Positions 45,038 to 55,038 of a stretch of 64,000 bases of DNA are shown here, piece after piece. Within the stretch, counting starts at the first letter, position 1. Each line of letters opens with the position of its first letter. The stretch is from Paenibacillus cookii (GTDB lineage Bacteria; Bacillota; Bacilli; Paenibacillales; Paenibacillaceae), in NCBI RefSeq assembly GCF_018333375.1, contig NZ_BORW01000032.1:1-64000 (forward strand), given 5' to 3'. Under the pieces are notes generated by a model, which had not been told where the DNA came from, did not search any database, and was given only the letters and a program-made list of their open reading frames with translations. The position numbers and the translations under genes are program-made.

Positions 45038-45093
45038 CAAGAATCCCCCCGGCTGCAACGCAAGGTACCCGTTACTCTGTGAAATATACGAAC

Positions 45094-45123
45094 AGTATAA
45101 ATGATGGCAGTTGACACCGTCAA
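45094..45123 (-). promoter_or_regulatory. putative sigma-A promoter of sigH
   Basis: TTGACG (45118-45123), 18-bp spacer, TATACT (45094-45099) on the minus strand, 57 bp before the sigH start. A second TTGACA at 45160-45165 has no matching -10. Confidence 0.6.
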
Positions 45124-45199
45124 CCACGTATTACCTAAAAAAGAACACCGCTAACAAAATTGTCAAGAGATGCAAATTTGTAATTGGTTCCAATTTCTG

Positions 45200-45721
45200 T
45201 CATTCCCTGCGCCATTTCTCGAATAACTCCCTAAGCTCCGGTTTCAGCTTGCCGTCCAGCGTATTTCTCGTCTTCGGCGCATGCTCGCGCTGAATCCGAT
45301 GCTGAATCGCCTTTTCGCAGTTTTCCACTTCGATAAGCAGTTCCCGGGCGGAAAGCCGCAGCGCGCCGCGAGCGAAGATGACATGCTGCTCGATGAAGTC
45401 GCTGGTGGCCACATAGATTTTGCGGCTGCGGAGGCTGAGTTCCCCGACCAGCCGCTCTATGCATTCATCGGCAGTTTCCTTCTCTTTCGTGAAGTAAACC
45501 TGAACTTTGCTTTGGGAAAAGGCTTTGCCAAGCCCCGGCACCCGATACGCATCAAAGACGGCGATCACCTTCCGGCCGGTAAAAGCCTGGTAATCGGCCA
45601 GTTTGCTTAGCAGATTGTCACGCGCCTCCTGCATGCTGATTTGCGACAGCTTCGCAAGAGACGGCCAAGCACCGATCATATTGTAGCCGTCCACCAGGAG
45701 CACGTCCCGCAAATCCGCCAT
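45200..45721 (-). CDS. rae1: ribosome-associated endoribonuclease Rae1 (NYN domain, YacP)
   Basis: 173 residues with a PIN-like NYN fold: LLVDGYNMI (about 8-16), VFDAYR (about 55-60), TADECIERL and VATSDFIEQ carry the acidic active-site residues. In Bacillus Rae1 enters the ribosomal A site and cuts mRNA between codons. Located six bases behind rlmB, in one unit with mrnC and cysS. Confidence 0.9.
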   Translation of the reverse strand: MADLRDVLLVDGYNMIGAWPSLAKLSQISMQEARDNLLSKLADYQAFTGRKVIAVFDAYRVPGLGKAFSQSKVQVYFTKEKETADECIERLVGELSLRSRKIYVATSDFIEQHVIFARGALRLSARELLIEVENCEKAIQHRIQREHAPKTRNTLDGKLKPELRELFEKWRRE

Positions 45722-45727
45722 CCCGAT

Positions 45728-46471
45728 CTAACCTTGGGTGCGGCGCCGCAATACTTCGTACATGACCACGCCGGCGGCCACGGAGGCGTTCAGCGAGTTG
45801 ATCCGCCCGTTCATCGGCAGCTTGACCAGAACGTCGCATTTTTCCCGGATCAGCCGCCCCATGCCTTTGCCTTCGTTGCCGATGACGATGGCTACGGGCC
45901 CGTCGAAAACATTCGTTTCGTAGATCCCCGCAGCGGCCGACACATCGGTACCTACGACCCAGATCCCTTTTTCCTTCAAAGAATCGATCGTTTGCCCCAG
46001 GTTGGTGACTCTGGCTACCGGCACGTATTCGGCCGCGCCGGCCGAAGTTTTGGACACGGTGGCGGTCACCTGCGCCGAACGGCGCTTCGGAACGATGACG
46101 CCGTGCACGCCGGTGCAATCCGCCGTACGAAGGATCGACCCCAGGTTATGCGGATCCTCGATTTCGTCCAAAAGCAAAATGAACGGCGGCTCCCCTTTCT
46201 GTTCGGCAGCCTGCAAGATGTCCTCCACTTCGGCGTAAGCGTAAGGGGCGGCCTGGGCCACGACGCCTTGATGCTGAACGCCCGGCGCCAGCTGGTCGAG
46301 CTTGCGCTTGTCTACGTGCTGGATGACGACGCCGAGTTTTTTCGCCTCGACGACGATCGGCTGCGTCAAATGCTTTTGCGCATTTTCGGCAACCCAGATT
46401 TTATTGATCGTGCGGCCGGATTTCAGCGCTTCGATGACCGAATGCTTCCCGCCGATAATTTCTTCCTCCAT
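45728..46471 (-). CDS. rlmB: 23S rRNA 2'-O-methyltransferase RlmB (TrmH/SPOUT family)
   Basis: 247 residues: N-terminal L30e-like substrate domain (about 1-75) and SPOUT domain with the knot motifs VIGNEGKGMGRLI and LNASVAAGVVMYE. Enzymes of this type methylate G2251 in the P loop of 23S rRNA. ATG at 46471 lies five bases behind GGAGG and is preferred to the GTG at 46483. Follows mrnC closely. Confidence 0.9.
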   Translation of the reverse strand: MEEEIIGGKHSVIEALKSGRTINKIWVAENAQKHLTQPIVVEAKKLGVVIQHVDKRKLDQLAPGVQHQGVVAQAAPYAYAEVEDILQAAEQKGEPPFILLLDEIEDPHNLGSILRTADCTGVHGVIVPKRRSAQVTATVSKTSAGAAEYVPVARVTNLGQTIDSLKEKGIWVVGTDVSAAAGIYETNVFDGPVAIVIGNEGKGMGRLIREKCDVLVKLPMNGRINSLNASVAAGVVMYEVLRRRTQG

Positions 46472-46488
46472 GATATCCTCCACTAGCT

Positions 46489-46959
46489 TTATTTGATATG
46501 ACTCTGCTGCAGCATGTATTCGATTCCCATGCCGATGAGCTCCCGCATCCGGTCGTGCCGCTGCGCGTAATACAAATACCCGATCAAACTCTCGAACGCC
46601 GTGGCATGACGATATTCGAGCACGTTCGCGTTTTTCGGAATGCTGCCGGATTTGGCGTTGCGCCCTTGCCTGACGACGTCCTTCTCCTCGTCGGTCAAGA
46701 CGGGCTCGAGCGCCGCCAGAATCCGGCTTTGCGCTTTCGCGGATACGATGCCGGTCGCTTGGTGGTGAAGCTGGTTCGGCTTCAGGTTCCGTTTGGAAAT
46801 CAGGTACTGCCTGACCGCCACTTCATAAATGGCATCCCCGATGTACGCAAGCACGATCGGGGGAATCAGCCGAGGCTGCCTGGAAGGCGGGTATTCGAAC
46901 CAGCCGTTCCATTCATCCCCCGCTTCCGGCGGCAGCCCTGCATTGTCCCGGCCGCTCAT
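46489..46959 (-). CDS. mrnC: mini-ribonuclease III (MrnC)
   Basis: 156 residues, an RNase III catalytic domain (AYIGDAIYEVAVRQYL, ATAFESLIGYLYY) without the double-stranded RNA-binding domain. It matures 23S rRNA in Bacillus. An N-terminal extension ([16 protein letters not shown]) of about 25 residues is longer than usual. The ATG overlaps the cysS stop (ATGA). Confidence 0.92.
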   Translation of the reverse strand: MSGRDNAGLPPEAGDEWNGWFEYPPSRQPRLIPPIVLAYIGDAIYEVAVRQYLISKRNLKPNQLHHQATGIVSAKAQSRILAALEPVLTDEEKDVVRQGRNAKSGSIPKNANVLEYRHATAFESLIGYLYYAQRHDRMRELIGMGIEYMLQQSHIK

Positions 46960-48362
46960 TTGCGCCGCCAGCGCATGCCTTGCGCCGTATCCTCCAGCAC
47001 GATCCCCTGCGCCGCCAGCTGGTCGCGGATTTCGTCGGCACGGCTCCAGTTTTTATCCTTGCGGGCCTGCGCGCGCTCCACGATCAGTTGTTCGACTTCT
47101 TCATCCAAAAGCACGGCGTCTTCCCCGCCATACAGGCGAAGCACGGCGTTCAGTTGTTCGAAGGCGGACAGCATCAGCTTCAGCTCTTCCGGATTGACGA
47201 CAGGCTGCTGCAGCAGCGAATTCGTTTCGTTGACCCATTCGAAAACCGAGGTAATCGCATCCGGCGTGTTGAAGTCGTCGTTCATTTTGTCGTAATACTG
47301 ACTCAAAATGCCGTCCAGCTTCTGCTTCAGCTCCTCGCGGACCGCTCCATGCCCGTCGGGCGTCACCGTTTCCAGGCGGTGCTTCAGGTTGGAGACGGCG
47401 TTCGCGATGCGCTCCACGCTGTTCGTCGCCTGATTCATCGTTTCGGCGTTGAAGTTCAGCGGGTTGCGGTAATGCGTCGAAAGCATGAAATAGCGGATCG
47501 CTTCTTTTTTGAATTCCTTGCGCAAATCTTTGACGAGTATGCCGTTGCCGAGCGATTTCGACATTTTTTCGTTGTTGATTTTGATGTAGCCGTTATGCAT
47601 CCAGTAGCGCGCCAACGGCTCGCCCGTCAGCGCTTCGGATTGGGCCACTTCGCATTCATGGTGCGGGAACTGCAAATCCTGCCCGCCCCCGTGGATGTCG
47701 ATCGTGTCCCCCAAATAACGGCGGGCCATGGCCGAGCATTCGATATGCCAACCCGGACGTCCGTCTCCCCACGGGCTGGACCAATAAATTTCGCCGGGTT
47801 TCGCCGCTTTCCAAAGCACGAAATCCTCCGGATTTTCCTTTCGCTCGTCGACGTTGATCCGGATCCCGAACTGGAGTTCATCCAGCTTTTGGTGCGACAG
47901 CTTGCCGTAATCCGGGAATTTGTTCGTACGGTAGAAGACGTCGCCGCCTTTTTCGTATGCGAAGCCTTTCTCCTCCAGCTCCCGAATGAAAGCGATGATA
48001 TTGTCCATGTTCTCGGTGACTCGCGGATTGACCGTTGCCTTTTCGATGCCCAGTCCTTCCAGATCCTCGTAATAAGCCTTGATGAACGTATCGGCAACCT
48101 CCGGCACGGTGCTGCCCATTTGCTCTGCCTTCCGGATCAGCTTGTCGTCCACGTCCGTGAAGTTGACGACGTAATTGACCTCGTTGCCGATTTGCTCCAG
48201 GTACGTGCGGACCACGTCGAAAAAGATCATGGGACGGGCGTTGCCGATATGAATGTAGTCATACACGGTCGGCCCGCACACATACATTTTTACCTTTCCC
48301 GGTTCCATCGGTACAAACTCTTCTTTGGAGCGTGTCAACGTATTATATATTTGAAGCGCCAT
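46956..48362 (-). CDS. cysS: cysteinyl-tRNA synthetase
   Basis: 468 residues of a class I enzyme. HIGN at 38-41 and KMSKS at 266-270 are the signature motifs; the zinc that selects cysteine is held by C29, C209, H234 and E238. ATG at 48362 follows AAAGGA. In the cysE-cysS transcript governed by the T-box at 49265-49643, as in Bacillus. Confidence 0.97.
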   Translation of the reverse strand: MALQIYNTLTRSKEEFVPMEPGKVKMYVCGPTVYDYIHIGNARPMIFFDVVRTYLEQIGNEVNYVVNFTDVDDKLIRKAEQMGSTVPEVADTFIKAYYEDLEGLGIEKATVNPRVTENMDNIIAFIRELEEKGFAYEKGGDVFYRTNKFPDYGKLSHQKLDELQFGIRINVDERKENPEDFVLWKAAKPGEIYWSSPWGDGRPGWHIECSAMARRYLGDTIDIHGGGQDLQFPHHECEVAQSEALTGEPLARYWMHNGYIKINNEKMSKSLGNGILVKDLRKEFKKEAIRYFMLSTHYRNPLNFNAETMNQATNSVERIANAVSNLKHRLETVTPDGHGAVREELKQKLDGILSQYYDKMNDDFNTPDAITSVFEWVNETNSLLQQPVVNPEELKLMLSAFEQLNAVLRLYGGEDAVLLDEEVEQLIVERAQARKDKNWSRADEIRDQLAAQGIVLEDTAQGMRWRRK

Positions 48363-48499
48363 AGTCACTTTTCCTTTCGTTCGGGATTTTCAGCCAAAAT
48401 CCTCGGTTTTTCTTATCTTTCTTATCCAATCGCGATTCAGGCGAATCATCGGCGTCGGCTTCCGCCTCCCGCGTGCAACGTCCTTGCCCGGAACGGGCT

Positions 48500-49183
48500 T
48501 TATTCCCCCTGCTCCGGTTCCCGTGCGGCATGGATTCGGACCAGCTCGCCGCGTTCGCTTTTCAGGTTTTCCAGTTCGCTGCGAAGCCGGTCGATCTCCT
48601 GCTGCATGCTGCGAAGCGAATCGACGATCGGGTCGGGCAGCTGGTGGCTGAGCCGGTCGACGCGGCGGCCGTCCTGCTTCACGATCCGGCCCGGAATGCC
48701 GACGACCGTACTGTTCGGCGGTACTTCCTTGAGCACGACGGAGTTGGCTCCAATGTTGCTTTGGTCGCCCACCTTAAAAGAACCCAGAACCTTTGCGCCG
48801 GAAGCGATGACGACGTTGTTGCCGATCGTCGGATGGCGTTTGCCTTTTTCCTTCCCCGTACCGCCAAGCGTTACGCCCTGGTAAATGACGACGTCGTCGC
48901 CGATCTCGCAGGTTTCCCCAATCACGACGCCCATGCCGTGGTCGATAAAGAGCCTGTTGCCGATTTTCGCGCCGGGGTGGATTTCGATTCCCGTCATGAA
49001 ACGGCTGAACTGCGAAATGACGCGGGCAAGGGTGAACCATCGGCGGGTGTACAGCTTGTGCGCGATCCGGTGAGCCCAGATGGCGTGCAATCCCGAGTAG
49101 GTAAATACCACTTCGAACAGGCTTCTGGCGGCCGGATCGTTTTCAAATACCGTCTGGATGTCCGATCTGATTCTTTTAAACAT
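48500..49183 (-). CDS. cysE: serine O-acetyltransferase
   Basis: 227 residues. The left-handed beta-helix of hexapeptide repeats spans about residues 70-180, with the conserved [11 protein letters not shown] and [10 protein letters not shown] segments. It makes O-acetylserine, the carbon skeleton for cysteine. Start at 49183 (MFKRIRS) follows GAGGGGAA; the open frame continues upstream through the T-box and is rejected there. The extra C-terminal helix (residues about 195-227) is charged and coiled-coil-like. Confidence 0.96.
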   Translation of the reverse strand: MFKRIRSDIQTVFENDPAARSLFEVVFTYSGLHAIWAHRIAHKLYTRRWFTLARVISQFSRFMTGIEIHPGAKIGNRLFIDHGMGVVIGETCEIGDDVVIYQGVTLGGTGKEKGKRHPTIGNNVVIASGAKVLGSFKVGDQSNIGANSVVLKEVPPNSTVVGIPGRIVKQDGRRVDRLSHQLPDPIVDSLRSMQQEIDRLRSELENLKSERGELVRIHAAREPEQGE

Positions 49184-49264
49184 GTCCGTTCCCCTCTTTG
49201 TGCTCTTCTCTTCCTTCGCTCCCATAAGCGCAGGCTGCCGCCGCCCGGCGGCTCGCCTGAAAAC

Positions 49265-49643
49265 CAAAAAACGCCTCGGCAGCTTACGCTGCAGAGGCGT
49301 TATGATACGCGGTTCCACTCTGCTTGAATCCGGCCTGATCGGCGCGTCGTTCTTTCTGATGCGCACGGCTGGATTCCACTCGATTGCCCTGATAACGGGG
49401 GACCTTCCGGCATAGTCTAACGGCTCCGGACGGAACCGCTCATCCATGCAGCTCACAGGCGCATTTCCGCAGCCGGCATATGGATAACTTCCAGCCAGCA
49501 TGGAAAGCAAATTCTCCATGAGGTTATCCTCTCTGGTAAATGCCTGAGGCTAAAGCGTACTTCTCCTGCTCATCGCTCTTTCGATCACTTCGTCTATAAT
49601 ATCCGGCCTGTTCTTATAGACAGGCTCTATAGATCTTATTTTG
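49265..49643 (-). ncRNA. T-box riboswitch of cysE-cysS (cysteine type)
   Basis: The minus strand holds GAGTGGAACCGCG (49308-49320), the T-box sequence that pairs with uncharged tRNA ends, then a terminator AACGCCTC ... GAGGCGTTTTTT (49265-49301). Stem I features AGAGAG and GCTGGAAG lie further upstream (near 49490-49540). A TGC codon at 49461-49463 in the AAATGCGCC context is the likely specifier for Cys. Position between gltX and cysE is as in Bacillus. The specifier assignment is by eye. Confidence 0.88.
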
Positions 49644-49649
49644 GTAGTT

Positions 49650-49679
49650 ATTATATCCGAAAATACATCGGGCTGACAA
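49650..49679 (-). promoter_or_regulatory. sigma-A promoter of the cysE-cysS T-box transcript
   Basis: TTGTCA (49674-49679), 18-bp spacer, perfect TATAAT (49650-49655), on the minus strand between the gltX stop (49714) and the T-box. Confidence 0.75.
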
Positions 49680-49713
49680 GAAAGTTTTCGGGATTTGGGC
49701 GCAGCCTTCCCGG

Positions 49714-51177
49714 TCAAGCTCCCTTGATCTGCGATCTCAGCCGTTCGATGACCCGGTCCTTGCCGAGCAAATAGATCGTTTCGTTCAGGTCGCGCCCGTG
49801 CATCTGGCCCGTCAGCGCCACGCGGATCGGCATAAAGAGCTGTTTGCCTTTAAAGCCCGTTTCCTTTTGCACCTCTTTGATCATGGCCGCGATCTGCGGC
49901 GCCGAATATTCGGCGGAAGCTTCGATTTTTTCAAGCAAGGCTTTCAGCACGGCCGGCACATGCTCCTCGCCCAAAATCGGCAGGGCTTCGGCGTCCACTT
50001 CCAGATGGGTCCGGAAAAACATGGCCGATAATTCGACGATGTCCGAAGCGGCGACCATTTGCTCTTGGTACAGGGCAACCAGTTTTTTCGCCCACGCTTC
50101 CTGTTCGGCGGAAAGCTCGGCAGGAAGGCGGCCCGCTTTTTGCAAATGCGGAATCGCAAGCTTGGCGATACGTTCCGGGTCGGCTTTTTTAATGTATGCG
50201 TTGTTCAGGTGCGCCAGCTTGTTCTGGTCAAACACCGCCGGGCTTTTCGACAGACGGTCCGGATTGAAGATTTTGATCAATTCCTCCAGGCTGTAGATCT
50301 CCTCTTCCCCTTCGGGCGACCAGCCGAGCAGGGCGATGAAGTTGACGAGCGCTTCGGGCAAATATCCGAGCTGGTCGTATTGCTCGATGAACTGGATGAT
50401 CGATTCGTCCCGTTTGCTGAGCTTTTTGTGGTTTTCGTTCACGATCAGCGTCATATGGCCGAAACGCGGCGGCTCCCAGCCGAGCGCTTCATAAATCATC
50501 AGCTGCCGCGGCGTGTTGGAAATATGGTCTTCCCCGCGCAGCACGTGGCTGATTTGCATCAGGTGATCGTCGATGACGACCGCGTAGTTGTATGTCGGAA
50601 TGCCGTCTTTTTTGACGATGACGAAGTCGCCGGTATCCTGGGTATTAAACGAAATCGTTCCTTTGACCATATCGTCGAACGTATACGTTTTGTTTTCGGG
50701 AACGCGGAAACGGATGCTTGCCACGCGCCCTTCCGCTTCGTACGCCTTGCGCTGCTCTTCGGTCAGATTGCGGTGCTTGCCGGAATAACGCGGGGTTTCG
50801 CCGCGCGCAAGCTGCTCTTCCCGTTCCTTTTCAAGCTCTTCTTCCGTGCAGTAACAGTAATAAGCAAGCCCTCTGTCCAGCAGCTCCTGCGTGTATTTGT
50901 TGTAAATGTCGAGACGTTCGGTCTGACGGTAAGGTCCGTACTCCCCGCCGATATCGATGCTTTCGTCCCAATCGAGGCCGAGCCATTTCAAATATTTCAG
51001 CTGGCTTTCTTCGCCCCCGGCGATGTTGCGCTTGACGTCGGTATCCTCGATCCGGATCACGAAGTCCCCGCCCTGATTGCGGGCATACAAATAGTTGAAC
51101 AGCGCCGTTCTGGCGTTTCCGATATGTAAATGTCCCGTAGGACTCGGTGCGTACCGTACGCGAACTTTATCAGTCAT
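49714..51177 (-). CDS. gltX: glutamyl-tRNA synthetase
   Basis: 487 residues of a class I enzyme with HIGN (18-21) and KLSKR (252-256). In Bacillales this enzyme also charges tRNA-Gln, which is then converted by GatCAB, because no GlnRS exists; this is family knowledge, not seen here. Start at ATG 51177 lies seven bases after GGAGGGG; another ATG at 51183 is only two bases away from that site. Confidence 0.97.
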   Translation of the reverse strand: MTDKVRVRYAPSPTGHLHIGNARTALFNYLYARNQGGDFVIRIEDTDVKRNIAGGEESQLKYLKWLGLDWDESIDIGGEYGPYRQTERLDIYNKYTQELLDRGLAYYCYCTEEELEKEREEQLARGETPRYSGKHRNLTEEQRKAYEAEGRVASIRFRVPENKTYTFDDMVKGTISFNTQDTGDFVIVKKDGIPTYNYAVVIDDHLMQISHVLRGEDHISNTPRQLMIYEALGWEPPRFGHMTLIVNENHKKLSKRDESIIQFIEQYDQLGYLPEALVNFIALLGWSPEGEEEIYSLEELIKIFNPDRLSKSPAVFDQNKLAHLNNAYIKKADPERIAKLAIPHLQKAGRLPAELSAEQEAWAKKLVALYQEQMVAASDIVELSAMFFRTHLEVDAEALPILGEEHVPAVLKALLEKIEASAEYSAPQIAAMIKEVQKETGFKGKQLFMPIRVALTGQMHGRDLNETIYLLGKDRVIERLRSQIKGA

Positions 51178-51228
51178 GGTCATACCCCTCCGCATTGTGT
51201 TTACTTACGTTTCTACCGCTCAAATCCT

Positions 51229-51717
51229 TCAAGATGATAGCACATCTTTGACAAGGCAGACAACCGATTGCGCCGCGATTCCTTCGCCTCTGCCGGTGAA
51301 GCCGAGCTGTTCGGTCGTCGTCGCCTTGACGTTCACCTGTTCCAGGTCCGCATCAAGGGCGCGGGCGATCACCTCGGCCATCTGCGGGATGTACGGCGCC
51401 ATTTTCGGCTTCTGCGCGATGATGGTGGAGTCGATGTTCCCCAGGCGGTATCCCCGCTCCTTGGCCATCTCCCATACATGCAGCAGCAGCTTCAAACTAT
51501 CTGCGTCCTTGAATTTCGGATCGGTATCCGGAAAATGCTTGCCGATATCGCCAAGCCCCAGCGCGCCGAGAATCGCATCGGTCACCGCGTGCAAAAGCAC
51601 GTCCGCGTCGGAATGGCCAAGCAAGCCTTTTTCGTAAGGAATGGTGACGCCCCCGATGATGCACGGCCTGCCTTCCACCAGCTGATGCACGTCAAATCCT
51701 TGTCCTACTCGTATCAT
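51229..51717 (-). CDS. ispF: 2-C-methyl-D-erythritol 2,4-cyclodiphosphate synthase
   Basis: 162 residues with the metal ligands D9 and H11 in GFDVH and the [15 protein letters not shown] motif. MEP-pathway step for isoprenoids. The start overlaps the end of ispD (ATGA), so the two are coupled. Complete. Confidence 0.97.
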   Translation of the reverse strand: MIRVGQGFDVHQLVEGRPCIIGGVTIPYEKGLLGHSDADVLLHAVTDAILGALGLGDIGKHFPDTDPKFKDADSLKLLLHVWEMAKERGYRLGNIDSTIIAQKPKMAPYIPQMAEVIARALDADLEQVNVKATTTEQLGFTGRGEGIAAQSVVCLVKDVLSS

Positions 51718-52418
51718 CTACTCTTCTCTCCCCTGCGTTTTAACATGAATGCGGCATACTCCAGATCTTCCGGCGTCGTGATTTTGATGTTGGTGTAACT
51801 GCCTTCGACGACCGCAACGGGAATGCCCATTCGTTCCACGAGCATGGAATCGTCCGTGCCGACGAAGCCGTCGGCCTCGGCCAGCTCATGCGCTTTTTTC
51901 AAATCGGAAAGACGAAAAGCCTGTGGGGTATGGATCGCCCACAGACTTCGGCGGTCGGGGGTTCCTTCGATCATTCCCGAACCGCTCACCCACTTGATGG
52001 TATCCTTCACGGGAACCGCCAGTACCGCCGCCCCGGTGAGCAGGGCTTTTTGATGGCATGCCTCGATTCTTTCCGGTTCGACAAACGGTCTGACGCCGTC
52101 ATGAACCATTACCCATTCCGTGCTGATCTCTAACAAGCCTTTATACACGGACTGCTGTCTTTCCTTGCCGCCCGGCACGATTTTCGCCACTTTGCGAAGC
52201 CCGTACCGGTCAATCCACCCGGCGCATCGTTCGATGTCTTCCGCTCCGGTCACCAGGACGATTTCCCGAACCAGCGGCATCCGGTCGAAAACCTCCAATG
52301 TATGGATCACGATGGGCTTGTCGTCCATTAGCAGGTACTGCTTGCTTTCGCGGGTCCCCATTCTTGAACCCTTGCCCGCGGAAACCACCACGACGCCCAC
52401 GCTATTTTGATTGTCCAA
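51714..52418 (-). CDS. ispD: 2-C-methyl-D-erythritol 4-phosphate cytidylyltransferase
   Basis: About 234 residues of a nucleotidyltransferase with the AGKGSRMG motif and [17 protein letters not shown]. It joins CTP and MEP. Start choice is uncertain: TTG at 52418 lies 11 bases behind GAGGAGG; a GTG at 52442 gives eight more residues but overlaps that site. Coupled to ispF. Confidence 0.93.
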   Translation of the reverse strand: MDNQNSVGVVVVSAGKGSRMGTRESKQYLLMDDKPIVIHTLEVFDRMPLVREIVLVTGAEDIERCAGWIDRYGLRKVAKIVPGGKERQQSVYKGLLEISTEWVMVHDGVRPFVEPERIEACHQKALLTGAAVLAVPVKDTIKWVSGSGMIEGTPDRRSLWAIHTPQAFRLSDLKKAHELAEADGFVGTDDSMLVERMGIPVAVVEGSYTNIKITTPEDLEYAAFMLKRRGEKSR

Positions 52419-52477
52419 AACGAGATTTGCCTCCTCAACCACCGTAAGAAAAAATGTATACCCCCATCATACCCCTT

Positions 52478-53554
52478 TTACTGGGCTTTTTCCAACAGTT
52501 TCGGTTTGGCGAAGATCATCCGTCCGGCCGAAGTTTGAAGCACGCTTGTCACCAGCACTTCCATCATGCTGCCGATGTAATCGCGCCCGCCCTCGACCAC
52601 GATCATCGTGCCGTCATCCAGATAGGCCACGCCTTGGCCGTGTTCTTTGCCGTCCTTGATGACCTGTACCATGATCTCTTCTCCCGGCAGCACGACCGGC
52701 TTTACGGCGTTTGCCAGATCATTGATGTTAAGCACCGACACGCCCTGCAGCTCGCACACCTTGTTCAGGTTGAAATCGTTGGTGACGACTTTCCCCTGCA
52801 GCACCTTGGCCAGCTTGACCAGCTTGCTGTCGACTTCGGAAATTTCCTCGAAATCCCCTTCGTAGATCAGGACCCGAACGTCCAGCTCCTTCTGGATTTT
52901 GTTCAAAATATCGAGCCCTCTGCGGCCGCGGTTGCGTTTGAGCAAATCCGACGAATCCGCGATATGCTGCAGCTCTTCGAGCACGAACTCGGGAATGACG
53001 ATCGTTCCTTCGATAAACCCGGTTTTGCAAATATCCGCGATGCGGCCGTCGATAATGACGCTGGTGTCCAAAATTTTATGCTCTTCGATTTTCCGGTCCT
53101 CGTACGCATCGGCCTTGCTCCACCGTCCCGAGGTCCACAGCGTCGCCAGCTCGTCTTTTTTGTCCAAACCGACCCGGAATCCGATGTATCCGCAAAACAA
53201 CGTCAGCCCCACGGCTGCAATCTCACCCGCTTTTCCCGCCCAAGCAAGGCTCGGATAGATCAGCAGGGATAACAGCAAACCTCCCGTCAAACCGGCCGCT
53301 CCCGCCGCCAGTTCATTCATCGGCATTCCCGCAAACATCTGGATCATCGATTGAAAGCGTGCCGCGAGCGCCTGAGCGCACAGGGAACCTATCAACAAAA
53401 ATAAAATTGCTCCAAGTCCTGCAAACATCAAGCTGCCCCATACGGATTGATCAATACCTAAACTCGGGAACGTCCATCCGGCTGATTGATGAAGGGAATA
53501 ACCTGTCCAAGCGCCGCACAGACCGGCAAACGCCACGATGAATTTTCTCAGCAT
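52478..53554 (-). CDS. PIN/TRAM-domain membrane protein (YacL)
   Basis: 358 residues. Four hydrophobic segments fill residues 1-140, then a PIN nuclease-like domain with [14 protein letters not shown] and a C-terminal TRAM domain. Bacillus encodes a like protein (YacL) in the same cluster; its biological role is unknown. Start at 53554 follows AGGAGGTG by nine bases. It lies directly upstream of ispD in the same direction. Confidence 0.88.
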   Translation of the reverse strand: MLRKFIVAFAGLCGAWTGYSLHQSAGWTFPSLGIDQSVWGSLMFAGLGAILFLLIGSLCAQALAARFQSMIQMFAGMPMNELAAGAAGLTGGLLLSLLIYPSLAWAGKAGEIAAVGLTLFCGYIGFRVGLDKKDELATLWTSGRWSKADAYEDRKIEEHKILDTSVIIDGRIADICKTGFIEGTIVIPEFVLEELQHIADSSDLLKRNRGRRGLDILNKIQKELDVRVLIYEGDFEEISEVDSKLVKLAKVLQGKVVTNDFNLNKVCELQGVSVLNINDLANAVKPVVLPGEEIMVQVIKDGKEHGQGVAYLDDGTMIVVEGGRDYIGSMMEVLVTSVLQTSAGRMIFAKPKLLEKAQ

Positions 53555-53696
53555 AAGTTCCCACACCTCCTTGATTGTATCAGTCATACATATTTCCTTA
53601 GCAGTATGGTCCAATTTTGGAGCACATAATCCTTCGCAGCCCAAATTTTTCTATCGGATCTGCAAAAGGTCCTTTCGTTAGGAGTCTCAATTTTGG

Positions 53697-53726
53697 TTGA
53701 AAATGGGCAAATGCCTGGCATATAAT
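53697..53726 (+). promoter_or_regulatory. sigma-A promoter of the 53762 gene
   Basis: TTGAAA (53697-53702), 18-bp spacer, perfect TATAAT (53721-53726) on the plus strand, 35 bp before the start codon. Confidence 0.7.
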
Positions 53727-53761
53727 GAACTCAATTCTTAAGCTAGAGGTGAAAAGGAAAA

Positions 53762-54157
53762 ATGAGCGCACCAAGTTTACAGGCTTTTCAGGATCAGGTT
53801 TCCGAATTGTTGCTCCGTCACCGCAGTCTGCTGGATGTCTTGTCCAAAAACGGGCAAAGCAGCGCATCCGTCAACCGGGCTGTTGCCAAGGCCGTTACGG
53901 ACTGCGGCTGTATCGAACTCCACGCCACCAAACAGTCCTTTGAACCCGAAGTGAGCCTGGAGGAAGCGAAAGACGTGGCCCGGACTCACGTACGCGGAGA
54001 GTTATGCGAAAATTGCAAGGAAATCATCAGCGCCGAACTGGGACGCAATATTTTTTACATGTCGGCCTTGTGCAACCTCCTCGGCATCAACATGGATGAA
54101 GTGGTCCAGAAGGAGTCCCAGAAATGCTCCACGCTTGGCTTGTTTAATCTGTCATAG
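53762..54157 (+). CDS. conserved hypothetical protein with CGC and CENC motifs
   Basis: 131 residues, soluble, with four Cys in two groups: DCGCIEL (47-53) and LCENCKEI (80-88). The second is a CxxC that may bind metal. No signal peptide or membrane segment. GAGGTGA lies nine bases before the ATG. The gene stands alone on the plus strand between two minus-strand genes, with own promoter and terminator. I do not know its function; related proteins appear to be widespread in Bacillales. Confidence 0.8.
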   Translation: MSAPSLQAFQDQVSELLLRHRSLLDVLSKNGQSSASVNRAVAKAVTDCGCIELHATKQSFEPEVSLEEAKDVARTHVRGELCENCKEIISAELGRNIFYMSALCNLLGINMDEVVQKESQKCSTLGLFNLS

Positions 54158-54193
54158 AACGAAAGAAATCCCGCGCATTCGAATAAACGGCAA

Positions 54194-54244
54194 CAAAAAA
54201 AGCATTTATTTCCGCTGCGGACAGCGAGAAATAAATGCTTTTTA
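54194..54244. terminator. bidirectional terminator between the 53762 gene and pssA
   Basis: AAAAAGCATTTATTT pairs with AAATAAATGCTTTTT around a G/C-rich inner part, with A and T tracts at both sides. It serves both convergent genes. Confidence 0.92.
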
Positions 54245-54254
54245 TTTTTTCCGG

Positions 54255-54983
54255 CTAGGAATGATCGTTAAACACGTTTTGATCCGCCGATTGGTCATGA
54301 TTCCGTCTGCGGGTCAGCTTCTCCACGTTTTGCTTTAATCCGTAGGCCGCATACAGTACCAGCGGAACGAAAATAAGCTTGGATATCTGATCCGGAAAAA
54401 TCACGGCGACGGCGACTCCCGCGATAATCACGACGGGGGCGTACATCACGGCTTTTTTCGGGAGCCCCACTTTCTTGAAATTCGGATACTTCACCGTGCT
54501 AACCATCAAATACGACAGGACCAACATGGCAAAAATCATGTAAGGAGCCGAAATTTCTTTATGGAACAGCGACAACGTGGCCAAAACGCCACCTGCAGCC
54601 GGTATAGGCAAACCAATGAAATAGCCCGGAATCCCGGATTGAACGTTAAACCTTGCGAGGCGCAAAGCGCCGCAAATCGGGAATATGGCCGTCACGGCCC
54701 AGATGAGCGCATGGTGCATGCCATGAAAAGAAGTAACGTACATGATAAGTGCGGGTGCAACTCCAAAAGAAATGACATCCGAGAGAGAATCCAGTTCCTT
54801 GCCGAATTCACTTTGTGCATTGAGCGCCCGGGCCACCCGGCCGTCCAATCCGTCGCAAAGCATCGCAATAATGATCATGATGGCTGCCAAGCTGAATTTG
54901 TTGTCAAAGGCCAGCATAATTCCTACCATTCCGAGAAACAAGTTACCTAACGTAAACATGTTCGGAATTGATTTCGTAAACAT
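54255..54983 (-). CDS. pssA: CDP-diacylglycerol-serine O-phosphatidyltransferase
   Basis: 242 residues with about seven membrane helices. The CDP-alcohol motif is complete: D44, D47, G48, A51, R52, G61, D65 and D69. It makes phosphatidylserine, the precursor of phosphatidylethanolamine; no psd gene is next to it here. Start at 54983 has GAGGTGA four bases before. In Bacillus subtilis pssA lies elsewhere, so its place between yacL and disA is a lineage trait. Confidence 0.92.
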   Translation of the reverse strand: MFTKSIPNMFTLGNLFLGMVGIMLAFDNKFSLAAIMIIIAMLCDGLDGRVARALNAQSEFGKELDSLSDVISFGVAPALIMYVTSFHGMHHALIWAVTAIFPICGALRLARFNVQSGIPGYFIGLPIPAAGGVLATLSLFHKEISAPYMIFAMLVLSYLMVSTVKYPNFKKVGLPKKAVMYAPVVIIAGVAVAVIFPDQISKLIFVPLVLYAAYGLKQNVEKLTRRRNHDQSADQNVFNDHS

Positions 54984-55038
54984 TATTTCACCTCGAATTT
55001 TTTTAGTACCCCCGTATCATCACTTGATTGTATGGCAT

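Noticed and set aside
49184-49519. N-terminal extension of cysE by 112 codons
   Set aside because: It runs through the T-box and its terminator; the true start at 49183 has a strong ribosome-binding site.
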